A stretch of DNA of 64,000 nt from Gemmatimonas aurantiaca (GTDB lineage: Bacteria > Gemmatimonadota > Gemmatimonadetes > Gemmatimonadales > Gemmatimonadaceae), in NCBI RefSeq assembly GCF_037190085.1, contig NZ_JBBCJO010000009.1:124001-188000 (forward strand). Direction: 5' to 3'. The notes below the pieces were generated by a model, which searched no databases, was not told the DNA's origin, and saw only the letters and a list, made by a program, of their open reading frames with translations. Both the position numbers and the translations under genes were made by a program. This document shows positions 18,840 through 27,221 of this stretch, one piece after another. How positions within the stretch are numbered: the first letter of the stretch is position 1; every line of letters begins with the position of its first letter.

Positions 18840-19940
18840 ATGGCATTCGGTTGGTTGAGTCGTCTCGTCAAGCAGGAACACGCCCCGTCGGCTGATTCCC
18901 ATGCGCGTGTCACCGTTGACGTTGCGATGGCAGATGTGGCGCAGCCTGCGTCCGGGACCGCTGAATCCGCGGCCCATGCCGATGGCATCGCATCGATTCC
19001 GTTCATCGATGCCGCCGACCTCGCATCACCGGCGGTGGCGCCCGATGCGCCGCCCCCGACGCCGGTCGATCAGCTCATCGCGGAACTCGCGGCACGTCAC
19101 GCCGCGCATCAGGACGCGTGCGGATCCCCGGATGCGGCGGCGGTACTCGATCTCCTCTCGGGCAGCTCGGATACCATCATCCGCCAGTTGCCCGCGGCGG
19201 CGCGGGCCAGTCTCGCGCTCTGCGACGACCCGTCCATCACCCGACGTCAGTTCGCCGAGAAGCTCGCATCGGATCCGGCCTTGGTGCAGGGCGTGCTTCG
19301 TACGGCCAACAGCGCGGCTTTCGGCGCCGGCAAGGAACCGGTGATCAGCATCGAGCCCGCACTGGATCGCATCGGCATCGGCGGTGCGCGCGCCCTCATC
19401 TTCGCCAATGCGGTCGACGGAACGCTCAGCCGCCCCGGCGGTGAATTCAACGAGATGGCGGCGGACGTCTGGAATCACATGGTGCGCACGGCGCCCATCG
19501 CGCGCGCGCTGGCACCGCTCTTCGGTGTCGACCCCGACGAAGCCTTCTCCATCGCGCTGCTGCACGATGTAGGCAAGCTCGTGATCTTCGACCGTATCTC
19601 GGTACTGCGCGCCAGCAAACGACGCGATGTGCAGCTCACCGCGGGTTGTGTGCACGATCTGCTCGACATTCTGCACGAGCCGTTGGGTGCCAGTGCGCTG
19701 GAGGCCTGGGGCATGGGCGAACGTTCGGCGCGCGCCATCGGTGCCCATCATCGTCGCACGAACGACGGCGCACCCAACCCGCTTGCCGAAGTGGTGTTCG
19801 TGGCCGAGTTGAGCGACCACGCCGCGCGCCGCGGCATTCCGCTCGATCTGCAGCGGGTGTGGTTCGATGCGCACATCACCGTGGACTTTGCGCGTCTCGT
19901 GCCGGTGCTGCACGGTTTTTCGGTGCCTTTTGTGTATTGA
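18840..19940 (+). CDS. HDOD domain protein
   Basis: 366 aa from ATG 18840, chosen because a GAGGA Shine-Dalgarno (18830-18834) sits 5 bp before it; an earlier ATG at 18729 has none. The N-terminal ~100 residues are Ala/Pro-rich and unlike any domain. The HDOD domain follows (about 125-330) with the HD-like LLHDVGKLVIF and AIGAHHRR. HDOD proteins are non-catalytic or weakly phosphodiesterase-like relatives of HD domains that act in signalling, motility or cell-cycle control; no GGDEF or EAL domain accompanies this one. It is a single gene flanked on both sides by copies of the palindromic repeat. Confidence 0.85.
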   Translation: MAFGWLSRLVKQEHAPSADSHARVTVDVAMADVAQPASGTAESAAHADGIASIPFIDAADLASPAVAPDAPPPTPVDQLIAELAARHAAHQDACGSPDAAAVLDLLSGSSDTIIRQLPAAARASLALCDDPSITRRQFAEKLASDPALVQGVLRTANSAAFGAGKEPVISIEPALDRIGIGGARALIFANAVDGTLSRPGGEFNEMAADVWNHMVRTAPIARALAPLFGVDPDEAFSIALLHDVGKLVIFDRISVLRASKRRDVQLTAGCVHDLLDILHEPLGASALEAWGMGERSARAIGAHHRRTNDGAPNPLAEVVFVAELSDHAARRGIPLDLQRVWFDAHITVDFARLVPVLHGFSVPFVY

Positions 19941-19978
19941 GGGGCACCCGCGTCATATAGGCCCACGGTTGCGAGCGG

Positions 19979-20082
19979 TGGGTTTGGAGTTTGGGGAGGA
20001 CCAGCCGGGTTTCGGGACACGAGTCCCGGGACCCGTTACCCGGTCGTTCACCTCCAAACCCCAAACCCAGAACTCCAAACGC
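19979..20082 (-). repeat. Palindromic intergenic repeat, copy B (inverted)
   Basis: Same element as A and C but with the asymmetric core reversed (GGGACACGAGTCCCGGGACC). Outer arms are GTTTGGAG/TTTGGGGAGGACC on the left and TCACCTCCAAACCCC on the right. It fills the gap between the convergent HDOD and DapA-family genes and could form a bidirectional terminator-like stem, though no T-run follows. Confidence 0.8.
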
Positions 20083-20089
20083 CCCCCGC

Positions 20090-20995
20090 TCAGATCAATC
20101 CCGCCGTCTCCAGTCTGGCTCTGACGATGGCCAGTTCGTCGCCATTCACGGGGAGCAGCGGACTGCGCGGCGGTCCGCCGTCGAGTCCAACCAGTGTCAT
20201 GGCGGCCTTGATGCCGGCGGGGCCGAACGCTCCGCCGATATCGGTGGCGAGAGGCATCAGCCGCGCCTGCAACTCGCCGGCCGCCTGGGTATCGCCGGCG
20301 CGGAAGAGATCGACCATGCGACGCACGGTCGGACCGGCAAACAATCCGATGGCGAGAATCGCGCCCGCTGCACCGGCCGCGAGCGCAGGCACCACCGTGC
20401 TCCCGCTGCCGGTCAACACCCGGAATGTGTCGCTCTGCGCTTCGAGGTATTGCGCGAGCACGGACAGATTGCCGGCACTGTCTTTCATGCCGATGACATT
20501 GGGATGCCGGGCCATCTCGTGCACGAGCGCGGGACTGAGCACCAGGTGGGCATACGCCGGCATGTTGTACAACATCACCGGCAACGGACTCGCATCGGCC
20601 ACCGCCTGAAAATGCGCGAGCAGCGCGGCGTCGGTCATGCGCTTGAGGAAGTAGTGCGGCGAGATGACCAGCACCGCGTCGGCACCAGCCCGTTGGGCAT
20701 CGTGCGCGCGTGCAATGGTCTGTCGCGTGCTCTCACTGCCGACGCCGGCCAGCAGCCATCGGTCCGAGGGTATGCGCTCCCGGGCCAGCGCCAGCAACTG
20801 ACGACGGTCATCGTCGTCGAGCAGCGCGGACTCTCCGCTCGAACCCGCCACCAGGATGCCATCCATCCCGAAGGCGAGGTGGGCATCGAGATTGCGCTGA
20901 AACCCGGCACCGTCGAGCGCGCCGCTCGCGGTGAAGGTCGAGACGGCGGGCACCATGAGACCGCCCAGCCGGGCGACGGTGAGTGAAGAGGGCAT
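20090..20995 (-). CDS. Dihydrodipicolinate synthase (DapA)/NAL family lyase
   Basis: 301 aa from ATG 20995, a typical length for the DHDPS/N-acetylneuraminate lyase TIM-barrel family. The Schiff-base Lys171 is in GMKDSAG, the catalytic Tyr143 in YNMPAY, and the substrate-carboxylate loop at 51-56 reads GSSGES where DapA usually has GTTGE. The product is therefore a pyruvate-dependent aldolase or lyase, but lysine biosynthesis cannot be assumed; 4-hydroxy-2-oxoglutarate or KDG aldolase-like activity is equally possible. The gene stands alone between repeat copies B and C, with no dap gene nearby. Confidence 0.85.
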   Translation of the reverse strand: MPSSLTVARLGGLMVPAVSTFTASGALDGAGFQRNLDAHLAFGMDGILVAGSSGESALLDDDDRRQLLALARERIPSDRWLLAGVGSESTRQTIARAHDAQRAGADAVLVISPHYFLKRMTDAALLAHFQAVADASPLPVMLYNMPAYAHLVLSPALVHEMARHPNVIGMKDSAGNLSVLAQYLEAQSDTFRVLTGSGSTVVPALAAGAAGAILAIGLFAGPTVRRMVDLFRAGDTQAAGELQARLMPLATDIGGAFGPAGIKAAMTLVGLDGGPPRSPLLPVNGDELAIVRARLETAGLI

Positions 20996-21023
20996 GCTGA
21001 AACTTAGTTCCGGGTTTCGGGGG

Positions 21024-21107
21024 CGTGGGTTTGGGGTGGAACCGCCGGGCAACGGGTCCCGCGACCCGTGACTCGCGTCCCACAACCCGGCTGTTCACCT
21101 CCAAACT
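21024..21107 (+). repeat. Palindromic intergenic repeat, copy C
   Basis: Same orientation as A: left arm GGTTTGGGGTGGAACCGCCGGG, here split as GGTTTGGGG plus TGGAACCGCCGGG, core GGGTCCCGCGACCCGTGAC, and right arm CCCGGCTGTTCACCTCCAAAC, which differs from copy B by two bases. It lies downstream of pilT and upstream of the DapA-family gene, both on the minus strand. Weaker symmetry extends outward to about 21011 and 21129. Confidence 0.8.
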
Positions 21108-21134
21108 CAAGACTCTGAACCCGAAAACCCCGTC

Positions 21135-22466
21135 TCAGCTCCCGAACAGACTCTCGAACCCGCTCCCGAACACCGACGCATCGCCGGCAAAGGGATTGGG
21201 ACTCGACACCACGCCATGACCGGTGGGACTCGTCGCCAGCGGCGGCAGCGTGGCTCCCGTGCCCAGCGGATTGGCGCCGAGCGCCGCCATGCCGGGCGAA
21301 GCCTGCGCCGGCATCCCACCGGGAATCGTACCATGGCCCGGCGGCATGACCGCCGCATGATTGCCGGTCTTCGGCAGCGCGCCGCCCGACATCGCCTGGC
21401 CGTTCTTCCCCATGCGGAAGCCGAGTTCGAAATCGGCCGGATTCGTCGCCGCACCCTTCGCCACTTCGAAGTCGATCTCCCCGGTGTTCACCAGTTCGGC
21501 GAGATGCTGGTCGAACGTCTGCATGCCGTACTGGGCACCGTCCGCCATGTAGTCGCGGATCTCGGCGATGTTGCCCTCGGCGATCAGATCGCGGATGGTG
21601 CTCGTCACGATCATCACCTCCGCGGCCACCACGCGGCCCTGCCCGTTCTTGCGCGGCAGGAGACGTTGCGACACCACGGCGTGCAGCGATTCGGCCAGAC
21701 GCGTGCGCACCACGAGCTGCTCCTCGGGCGGGAACATCGCCACGATGCGGAGGATCGTGCTCTGCGCATCGGGCGTGTGCAGCGTGGAGATGAGCAGATG
21801 GCCCGTTTCCGCCGCTTTCATGGCGGTGTCGATCGTCTCCGCATCGCGCATCTCGCCGATCAGAATCACGTCGGGATCCTGGCGCAGGGCCGCGCGCAAT
21901 CCCATCCGGAACGTATCGGTGTCGATCCCCACTTCACGCTGCGTCACCGAGCTGCGCAGATCGTTGTGAATGAACTCGATCGGATTCTCGAGCGTGAGGA
22001 TGTGCTTCTCGTACGAGGCGTTGATCTCGTTCACGAGCGCCGCCATCGTGCTCGACTTGCCCGAGCCCGTCACGCCGGTCACGAGCACCATGCCGCGCTC
22101 GGTGTGGGCAATGCGCGTGAGCACGGGTGGCAGACGCAACGACGACACCGTGGGCACCTGCTCCGGAATCACGCGCATCACGATGGAATGCGCCGAGCGT
22201 TGCCGCATGATGTTCACGCGGAAGCGGCCCACACCGACCGCCGCCCACGAACAGTCGTGGTCTCGGAGGGAATCGATGTTCGCGCGTTCCGCGTCGGACA
22301 CCATCAGATGCAGCGCGATCGCCCGCGTCTGTTCAGCCGTGAGGGCCTGTTTGGTGAGCACCACCAGGCGACCGTCGATGCGCGCGCGCACGACATCGCC
22401 GGCCTTGATGTGCACATCGGAGGCCCCACGATCGACTGCTGCTTTGATGATCCGTTCAATTGCCAC
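21135..22466 (-). CDS. pilT: Twitching motility ATPase PilT
   Basis: 443 aa from GTG 22466, with AGGA 7 bp upstream; the longer open frame overlaps the next gene region and is not PilT-like. It is the type IV pilus retraction motor, a cytoplasmic hexamer. Features in order are a PAS-like N-terminal domain (1-110), Walker A GVTGSGKSS (131-139), Asp box LTLENPIEFIH, Walker B DVILIGEMRD, His box LLISTLHT and the PilT-specific AIRNLI-like segment (TIRDLIAEGNI). After about residue 350 an extra ~90-residue tail rich in Gly, Pro, Ala and Met (PGHGTIPGGMPAQASPGM) is not part of canonical PilT. No other pilus gene is in the window. Confidence 0.93.
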   Translation of the reverse strand: MAIERIIKAAVDRGASDVHIKAGDVVRARIDGRLVVLTKQALTAEQTRAIALHLMVSDAERANIDSLRDHDCSWAAVGVGRFRVNIMRQRSAHSIVMRVIPEQVPTVSSLRLPPVLTRIAHTERGMVLVTGVTGSGKSSTMAALVNEINASYEKHILTLENPIEFIHNDLRSSVTQREVGIDTDTFRMGLRAALRQDPDVILIGEMRDAETIDTAMKAAETGHLLISTLHTPDAQSTILRIVAMFPPEEQLVVRTRLAESLHAVVSQRLLPRKNGQGRVVAAEVMIVTSTIRDLIAEGNIAEIRDYMADGAQYGMQTFDQHLAELVNTGEIDFEVAKGAATNPADFELGFRMGKNGQAMSGGALPKTGNHAAVMPPGHGTIPGGMPAQASPGMAALGANPLGTGATLPPLATSPTGHGVVSSPNPFAGDASVFGSGFESLFGS

Positions 22467-22548
22467 GGGCGAATCCTGCGAACGCACTCGGTGAATCGCT
22501 GACGGACGCCCGGCCCGGTTCACCGCGTGGCCGAAGTCGGCTCCGCGA

Positions 22549-23598
22549 TCAGTATCCGGCGTCGAGGTCCACGACGTTGCGGAGTGGCTCTCCGGCACTC
22601 CACCGCCGCCAATTGTCCATGAACAGCGCGAGCCCACGTTGCCACGTGCGCCGGGGAGAAACCCCGGAGACATGCGGCGTCACGAGAACGCGGGGGTGGC
22701 GCCACCAGGGGCTGTCGGCCGGCAGCGGTTCGGTGGTGAAAACGTCCAGCACCGCTCCGCGCACCCGTCCACTGTCGAGCCCTTCCAGCAGCGCCGCATC
22801 CGCGACCAGAGGTCCACGCGCTACGTTCACGACGATTGCCCCGGCAGGGAGCAACGCCAGCCGGTCACCGTCCAGCAACGTCCGGGTGCCCGCCGTGAGC
22901 GGCGCGGCCACCACCACCACATCGGCATCCGGCAGCACCTCTTCGAGCGCGTCCGGTCCCACCACGCGCCGGAATCCCGGGGGCACCCCACGTTCAGGAC
23001 GTCGGCGCACCCCCGTGCATTCACAACCCAGCGCCTGGAAACGCTGCGCCACGGCACTGCCGATCCCACCGGCACCGATCACCAGCACACGGTACTCCGA
23101 CAGTTCGCGGATGCCACCATCGTTCTCCACGAACGGTTCCCGCTTCCAGGCCCGCTCGGCCTGCTGCCGCACCGCGTAGTCGAGACCGCGCACGAAATGC
23201 AGCACGCCGCCCAGCACCGTGTCCGCCATGGGCTCCGCGTACACACCGGCGCCGTTGGTGAACACCACACCGCTGGCCGCGAGTTCGGGTGTGATCGATT
23301 CGCCGATGCCAGCCGACGCACTGTGGGCCCAGCGCAGTCGTGGCGACGCGGCCAGCAACGTGGGCGTCAGGCCATACCCGAAGTACGCCTCCGCGGTGGG
23401 CATCGCCGCGAGCGCCTCGGGGCTGGGTTCGTTGGTGCCGTTGCCGAGACTGCGGGAGATCGAGGCGATGTGCACGACCTCCCACCCCGGCGGTGCCTGG
23501 GCCGTGATCTCCTCGGCGGCCCACTCCGGCAGACGCATGTGCAAGGCACTGCTCTGCATGTCCACCACCAATCGACGCACCGACTCAGCTCCCGTCAT
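22549..23598 (-). CDS. D-isomer-specific 2-hydroxyacid dehydrogenase
   Basis: 349 aa NAD(P)-dependent oxidoreductase that interconverts a 2-hydroxy acid and the 2-oxo acid. The dinucleotide motif is VIGAGGIGSAVAQRF (about 171-185). Catalytic residues are visible as Arg in NVARGPLV, Glu in DVFTTEPLP and His in VTPHVSG. Substrate cannot be deduced; glyoxylate/hydroxypyruvate reductase-like members are closest in layout. It lies 17 bp downstream of trpS and 82 bp upstream of pilT on the same strand. Confidence 0.9.
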   Translation of the reverse strand: MTGAESVRRLVVDMQSSALHMRLPEWAAEEITAQAPPGWEVVHIASISRSLGNGTNEPSPEALAAMPTAEAYFGYGLTPTLLAASPRLRWAHSASAGIGESITPELAASGVVFTNGAGVYAEPMADTVLGGVLHFVRGLDYAVRQQAERAWKREPFVENDGGIRELSEYRVLVIGAGGIGSAVAQRFQALGCECTGVRRRPERGVPPGFRRVVGPDALEEVLPDADVVVVAAPLTAGTRTLLDGDRLALLPAGAIVVNVARGPLVADAALLEGLDSGRVRGAVLDVFTTEPLPADSPWWRHPRVLVTPHVSGVSPRRTWQRGLALFMDNWRRWSAGEPLRNVVDLDAGY

Positions 23599-23615
23599 GT
23601 TCGCGTTGGCTCCCG

Positions 23616-24647
23616 TCAGACCGCGGCCGGCGAGGACACGGACGACGGCACCGGCGGCGGTCCCGTGAGCCCGTCGAGTCCCATGTATCCACGCACGTCA
23701 CGCATGGTCTCGGCGGCAATGGCCGATGCCGTGGCCGCACCCGAGGCCAGCGCGTCGAGCACCTTCTGCGGTTCCGCATCGAGTTCCGCCGACCGGCGGC
23801 GGATGGGCGTCAGTTCGAGCACGATGCCTTCGAGCAGCACCTTCTTGCAGTCCATGCACCCCCAGCCGGCCGTGCGGCACTGTTCGGCCACATGTACCTG
23901 CGTGGGCTCGTCGGAGAAGGCCTTGTGCAACTGGAAGATGTTGCACACCTCCGGACGCCCCGGATCGGTCTTGCGCACCCGCTGCGGATCGGTGACGGCG
24001 GGACGCAGCTTCGCCCAGATCTCCTCGTCGGTTTCGTGCAGCGCGATGGTGTTGCCCAGCGACTTCGACATCTTGGCCTGCCCGTCGAGCCCCATGATGC
24101 GACGCGTGGGCGTGAGCAGCGGCTTGGGTTCGGGGAAATACTCCTGTCCGAACTTCGCATTCCACTTGCGGGCGGTGTCGCGGGCCAGCTCGAGATGCTG
24201 CACCTGATCCTCGCCCACCGGAACGCTGTCGGCCCGATAGAGCAGAATGTCCGCCGCCTGCAGCACCGGATACATGAGCAGGCCCGCGGGAATGCTTTCC
24301 ATCTTCGACGACTTGTCCTTGAACTGCGTCTGGCGCTCGAGGTCACCCAGTGGCGTCAACGTGGTGAACAACCACGACAGCTCGGTGTGCGCCGGCACGT
24401 CGCTCTGCATGAACAGCGACGCCTTGGCCGGATCGATCCCCGCGGCCAGCAGGGACCGCGCCATCCCCCAACGCCGGGCACGCAGGGCCGCCGGATCGTA
24501 GGTTCCCGTGATGGCGTGGTAGTCCACCACGCAGTAGATCGCGCCGGGATGCTCGTCCTGCAGACGAACCCAGTTCTTGACGGCGCCCAGATAATTGCCG
24601 ATGTGCAGTTCGCCCGAAGGCTGGATGCCACTGAAGATGCGTGCCAT
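23616..24647 (-). CDS. trpS: Tryptophan--tRNA ligase
   Basis: 343 aa class I synthetase, canonical length. HIGH motif is HIGN (15-18), KMSKS motif is KMSKS (192-196), and the ATP-site GEDQVQHLELAR lies at 145-156. In the cytoplasm it charges tRNA-Trp. It is followed closely by the 2-hydroxyacid dehydrogenase and is divergent from the inositol monophosphatase, with a 64-bp spacer that must hold both promoters. Confidence 0.97.
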   Translation of the reverse strand: MARIFSGIQPSGELHIGNYLGAVKNWVRLQDEHPGAIYCVVDYHAITGTYDPAALRARRWGMARSLLAAGIDPAKASLFMQSDVPAHTELSWLFTTLTPLGDLERQTQFKDKSSKMESIPAGLLMYPVLQAADILLYRADSVPVGEDQVQHLELARDTARKWNAKFGQEYFPEPKPLLTPTRRIMGLDGQAKMSKSLGNTIALHETDEEIWAKLRPAVTDPQRVRKTDPGRPEVCNIFQLHKAFSDEPTQVHVAEQCRTAGWGCMDCKKVLLEGIVLELTPIRRRSAELDAEPQKVLDALASGAATASAIAAETMRDVRGYMGLDGLTGPPPVPSSVSSPAAV

Positions 24648-24711
24648 CCTTCAAACGTAGTTTCGCCTGCATGCTCCAGCAACGCACCACCCGTGCCACT
24701 TCCAAGCATCC

Positions 24712-25554
24712 GTGGACCATCGTGGACCATCCGTGAATCATCCCGATCGCCATCGGTGGCGTGACGCCGCCGTGCACGCGGCGGCCGTGGCCGCCGAGTT
24801 CATCAGACAGGAATCCCGCGCGCGCGACACCATCACCTGGCAGTCGAAGAGCCCCACCGACTTCGTCAGCCATGTCGACATCGGCGCCGAGGAACGCATC
24901 CGCGAGATCCTGCACGCGCACATTCCCGGCATCCGCGTCGTGGGTGAAGAACTGGGCAGCGACGGCGATCCCGAATCGGGGCTGGTCGCCATCGTGGACC
25001 CGCTCGACGGCACCACCAACTTCCTGCACGGCTTTCCCAACTACGCGGTGAGTATCTGCGTGGCGCTGGATGGCGTGCCGCAGGCCGGCGTGGTGCACGA
25101 CATCATGCGTGGAGGAGGCGAGCACCGTGAGACCGTGTGCACCGCCACGGCGGGAGACGGCGCGTTCGCCAATGGTGCGCGCATGCGGGTGTCCACCATC
25201 ACCGATCCATCGCGTGCCCTCATCGGCACGGGGTTTCCGTTCAAGGACGTCACCAGTGCCGATGACTACGTGCGGATGATGCGCCGTCTCATGCCGTTGG
25301 TGTCGGGGTTGCGTCGTGCCGGTTCGGCGGCGCTCGATCTGTCGGACGTGGCCCATGGCCGCTTCGATGGCTTCTGGGAGCTCTGGCTCAATGCCTGGGA
25401 TCATGCGGCGGGTGTGCTGCTGGTGCGTGAGGCGGGAGGCCGCGTGACCGATCTCGAAGGCCGGGACGCCCGACTGATCGGCGGTCCCATCGTCGCGTCC
25501 AACGGCGTGCTGCACGAGTGGTTCCTCGACATCCTGCGCGGTGGCGCCTCGTAG
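24712..25554 (+). CDS. suhB: Inositol monophosphatase family protein
   Basis: 280 aa, Mg2+-dependent sugar-phosphate phosphatase of the IMPase/SuhB family. Metal and catalytic motifs are EELGSD around 77-82 (usually GEE), DPLDGTTNF (about 95-103) and WDHAAGVLLVREAGG (about 222-236). Two GTG codons in frame (24712 and 24733) could start it; neither has a good ribosome binding site, and a short direct repeat (GTGGACCATC) surrounds them. SuhB in some bacteria also assists rRNA antitermination, so the gene symbol is tentative. Divergent from trpS. Confidence 0.88.
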   Translation: MDHRGPSVNHPDRHRWRDAAVHAAAVAAEFIRQESRARDTITWQSKSPTDFVSHVDIGAEERIREILHAHIPGIRVVGEELGSDGDPESGLVAIVDPLDGTTNFLHGFPNYAVSICVALDGVPQAGVVHDIMRGGGEHRETVCTATAGDGAFANGARMRVSTITDPSRALIGTGFPFKDVTSADDYVRMMRRLMPLVSGLRRAGSAALDLSDVAHGRFDGFWELWLNAWDHAAGVLLVREAGGRVTDLEGRDARLIGGPIVASNGVLHEWFLDILRGGAS

Positions 25555-25629
25555 CACCGCTCGCCGCGCCGAGGCCCCGTCGATAGCTTACGCGTATAAC
25601 TCAACTTTCTCCATCTCCGACATCGTCCC

Positions 25630-27165
25630 GTGTCTCTCGTCGAGTGCGTTCCGAATTTCTCCGAAGGGCGTGACCCGGCCGTCATCGCCGCCATCCGTGA
25701 TGCGATTGCCGCCACGCCGGGTGCGCATGTGCTCGATGTGTCGAGCGACCCGTCGCATCATCGCACGGTCATCACGTTCGTCGCGTCGCTCGATGCGGCG
25801 GTGCCGGCGGCGCTGGCCGCCATGACGGTCGCGCGCGATCGCATCGATCTGACGAAACATCAGGGAGAGCATCCGCGCATCGGCGCCACCGATGTGGTGC
25901 CGTTCATTCCGCTCGATGGCGCGACCATGGAGGACTGTGTTGCGCTGGCGCGTGAACTCGGTGCGCGTGCCGCGAAGGAACTCGGCATCCCGGTGTATCT
26001 CTACGAACGCGCGGCCACCACGCCGGCCCGCGAAAATCTGGCCGATGTGCGTCGCGGCGAATTCGAGGGACTGCGTGACGAGGTGCGCACCAATGCCGCG
26101 CGACGTCCCGACTTCGGACCGGCCGAACTGCACGCCACGGCCGGCGCCACGGCGGTGGGCGCCCGTCCGTTCCTTGTGGCCTACAACGTGTACCTCGGCG
26201 ACGCGAAGAACCTGCCCGTGGCCAAGGAGGTCGCCAAGGCCATTCGTGGATCGTCGGGCGGCCTGCGCTACGTGAAAGGACTCGGCATGGAAGTCGATGG
26301 CCAGGCGCAGGTATCGATGAATCTCGTGGACACCGAGAAGACGCCGCTGCATCGTGTGTTCGAGATCGTGAAATCGGAAGCGGCGGCGCATGGCGTGAGT
26401 CCCACCTGGAGCGAGATCGTCGGACTCGTGCCCGAACGTGTGCTGCTCGAAGCCGGCGCCCGTCACGTGCAATTGCGGGGCTTCTCCAAGTCCATGCTGC
26501 TGGAAACGAAGGTGCGTGACGCCGTGTCGGGTGGTGAATCGGTGGACGGCTTCATGTCGAGCGTGGCGTCGGCGCAGCCCACGCCGGGTGGCGGCAGCGT
26601 GGCGGCCCATGCGGGCGCGCTCAGTGCGGCGCTGGTGCAGATGGTGTCGGGCCTCACGGTGGGCAAGAAGAAGTACGCCGCGGCCGAAGAGGAGATGAAG
26701 CAGGCCGCGCTCGACGCGTCGGCGCTGCGCCGTGAACTCAACACGCTCGTCGTGCGTGATGCGGAATCGTACGAACGTGTGCGCGCCGCGTATCAGATGC
26801 CGAAGGAACCGGAGACCGCCCTGGCCGCGCGTCAGGCCGCGATCCGTGAAGCCCTGTTGTATGCCGCCGAAGTCCCGTTGGAATCGGCACGGGCAGCGGT
26901 GAAGGTGGCGGCGTTGAGTGCAGCGGTGGCCGAGCGTGGCAACAGCAATGCGGTCAGCGACGCCTGCGTGGGCGCGTTGCTGGCGGAAGCCGCGTGCAAG
27001 GGTGCGGTGTTCAATGTGCGCATCAACGTGGCCTCACTCGACGACGGCGATGCGGCGGCCACGGCGCGCGGCGCCGCACTCGCGGCCGAGGCGAAGCGTT
27101 GCGTGGAGGAAGCCGGTGCGCACGCCAGGGCCGCGGAAGCGGCGACGGAGCGGGCGATCGGGTAG
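25630..27165 (+). CDS. ftcD: Bifunctional glutamate formimidoyltransferase / formimidoyl-THF cyclodeaminase
   Basis: 511 aa from a GTG start. It joins the two last steps that recycle the formimino group from histidine breakdown into tetrahydrofolate. The N-terminal transferase (about 1-300) opens with VECVPNFSEGRDP and includes HHRTVITFV and HPRIGATDVVPFIPL. The C-terminal cyclodeaminase (about 305-511) has PTPGGGSVAAHAGAL and a helical bundle ending in Ala/Glu-rich helices. The fusion matches vertebrate and several bacterial FtcD proteins. No hut genes are adjacent in the window, so histidine catabolism must be encoded elsewhere or the enzyme has another folate role. Confidence 0.94.
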   Translation: MSLVECVPNFSEGRDPAVIAAIRDAIAATPGAHVLDVSSDPSHHRTVITFVASLDAAVPAALAAMTVARDRIDLTKHQGEHPRIGATDVVPFIPLDGATMEDCVALARELGARAAKELGIPVYLYERAATTPARENLADVRRGEFEGLRDEVRTNAARRPDFGPAELHATAGATAVGARPFLVAYNVYLGDAKNLPVAKEVAKAIRGSSGGLRYVKGLGMEVDGQAQVSMNLVDTEKTPLHRVFEIVKSEAAAHGVSPTWSEIVGLVPERVLLEAGARHVQLRGFSKSMLLETKVRDAVSGGESVDGFMSSVASAQPTPGGGSVAAHAGALSAALVQMVSGLTVGKKKYAAAEEEMKQAALDASALRRELNTLVVRDAESYERVRAAYQMPKEPETALAARQAAIREALLYAAEVPLESARAAVKVAALSAAVAERGNSNAVSDACVGALLAEAACKGAVFNVRINVASLDDGDAAATARGAALAAEAKRCVEEAGAHARAAEAATERAIG

Positions 27166-27221
27166 TGAGGCGGAAGTGAGCATTCCCATCCATCGTCCTG
27201 GGGCTCTTGGGAGGAGTATTC

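Noticed and set aside
18600..21130. CRISPR or phage attachment sites
   Set aside because: Only three palindromic copies separated by genes; no integrase, no spacers.
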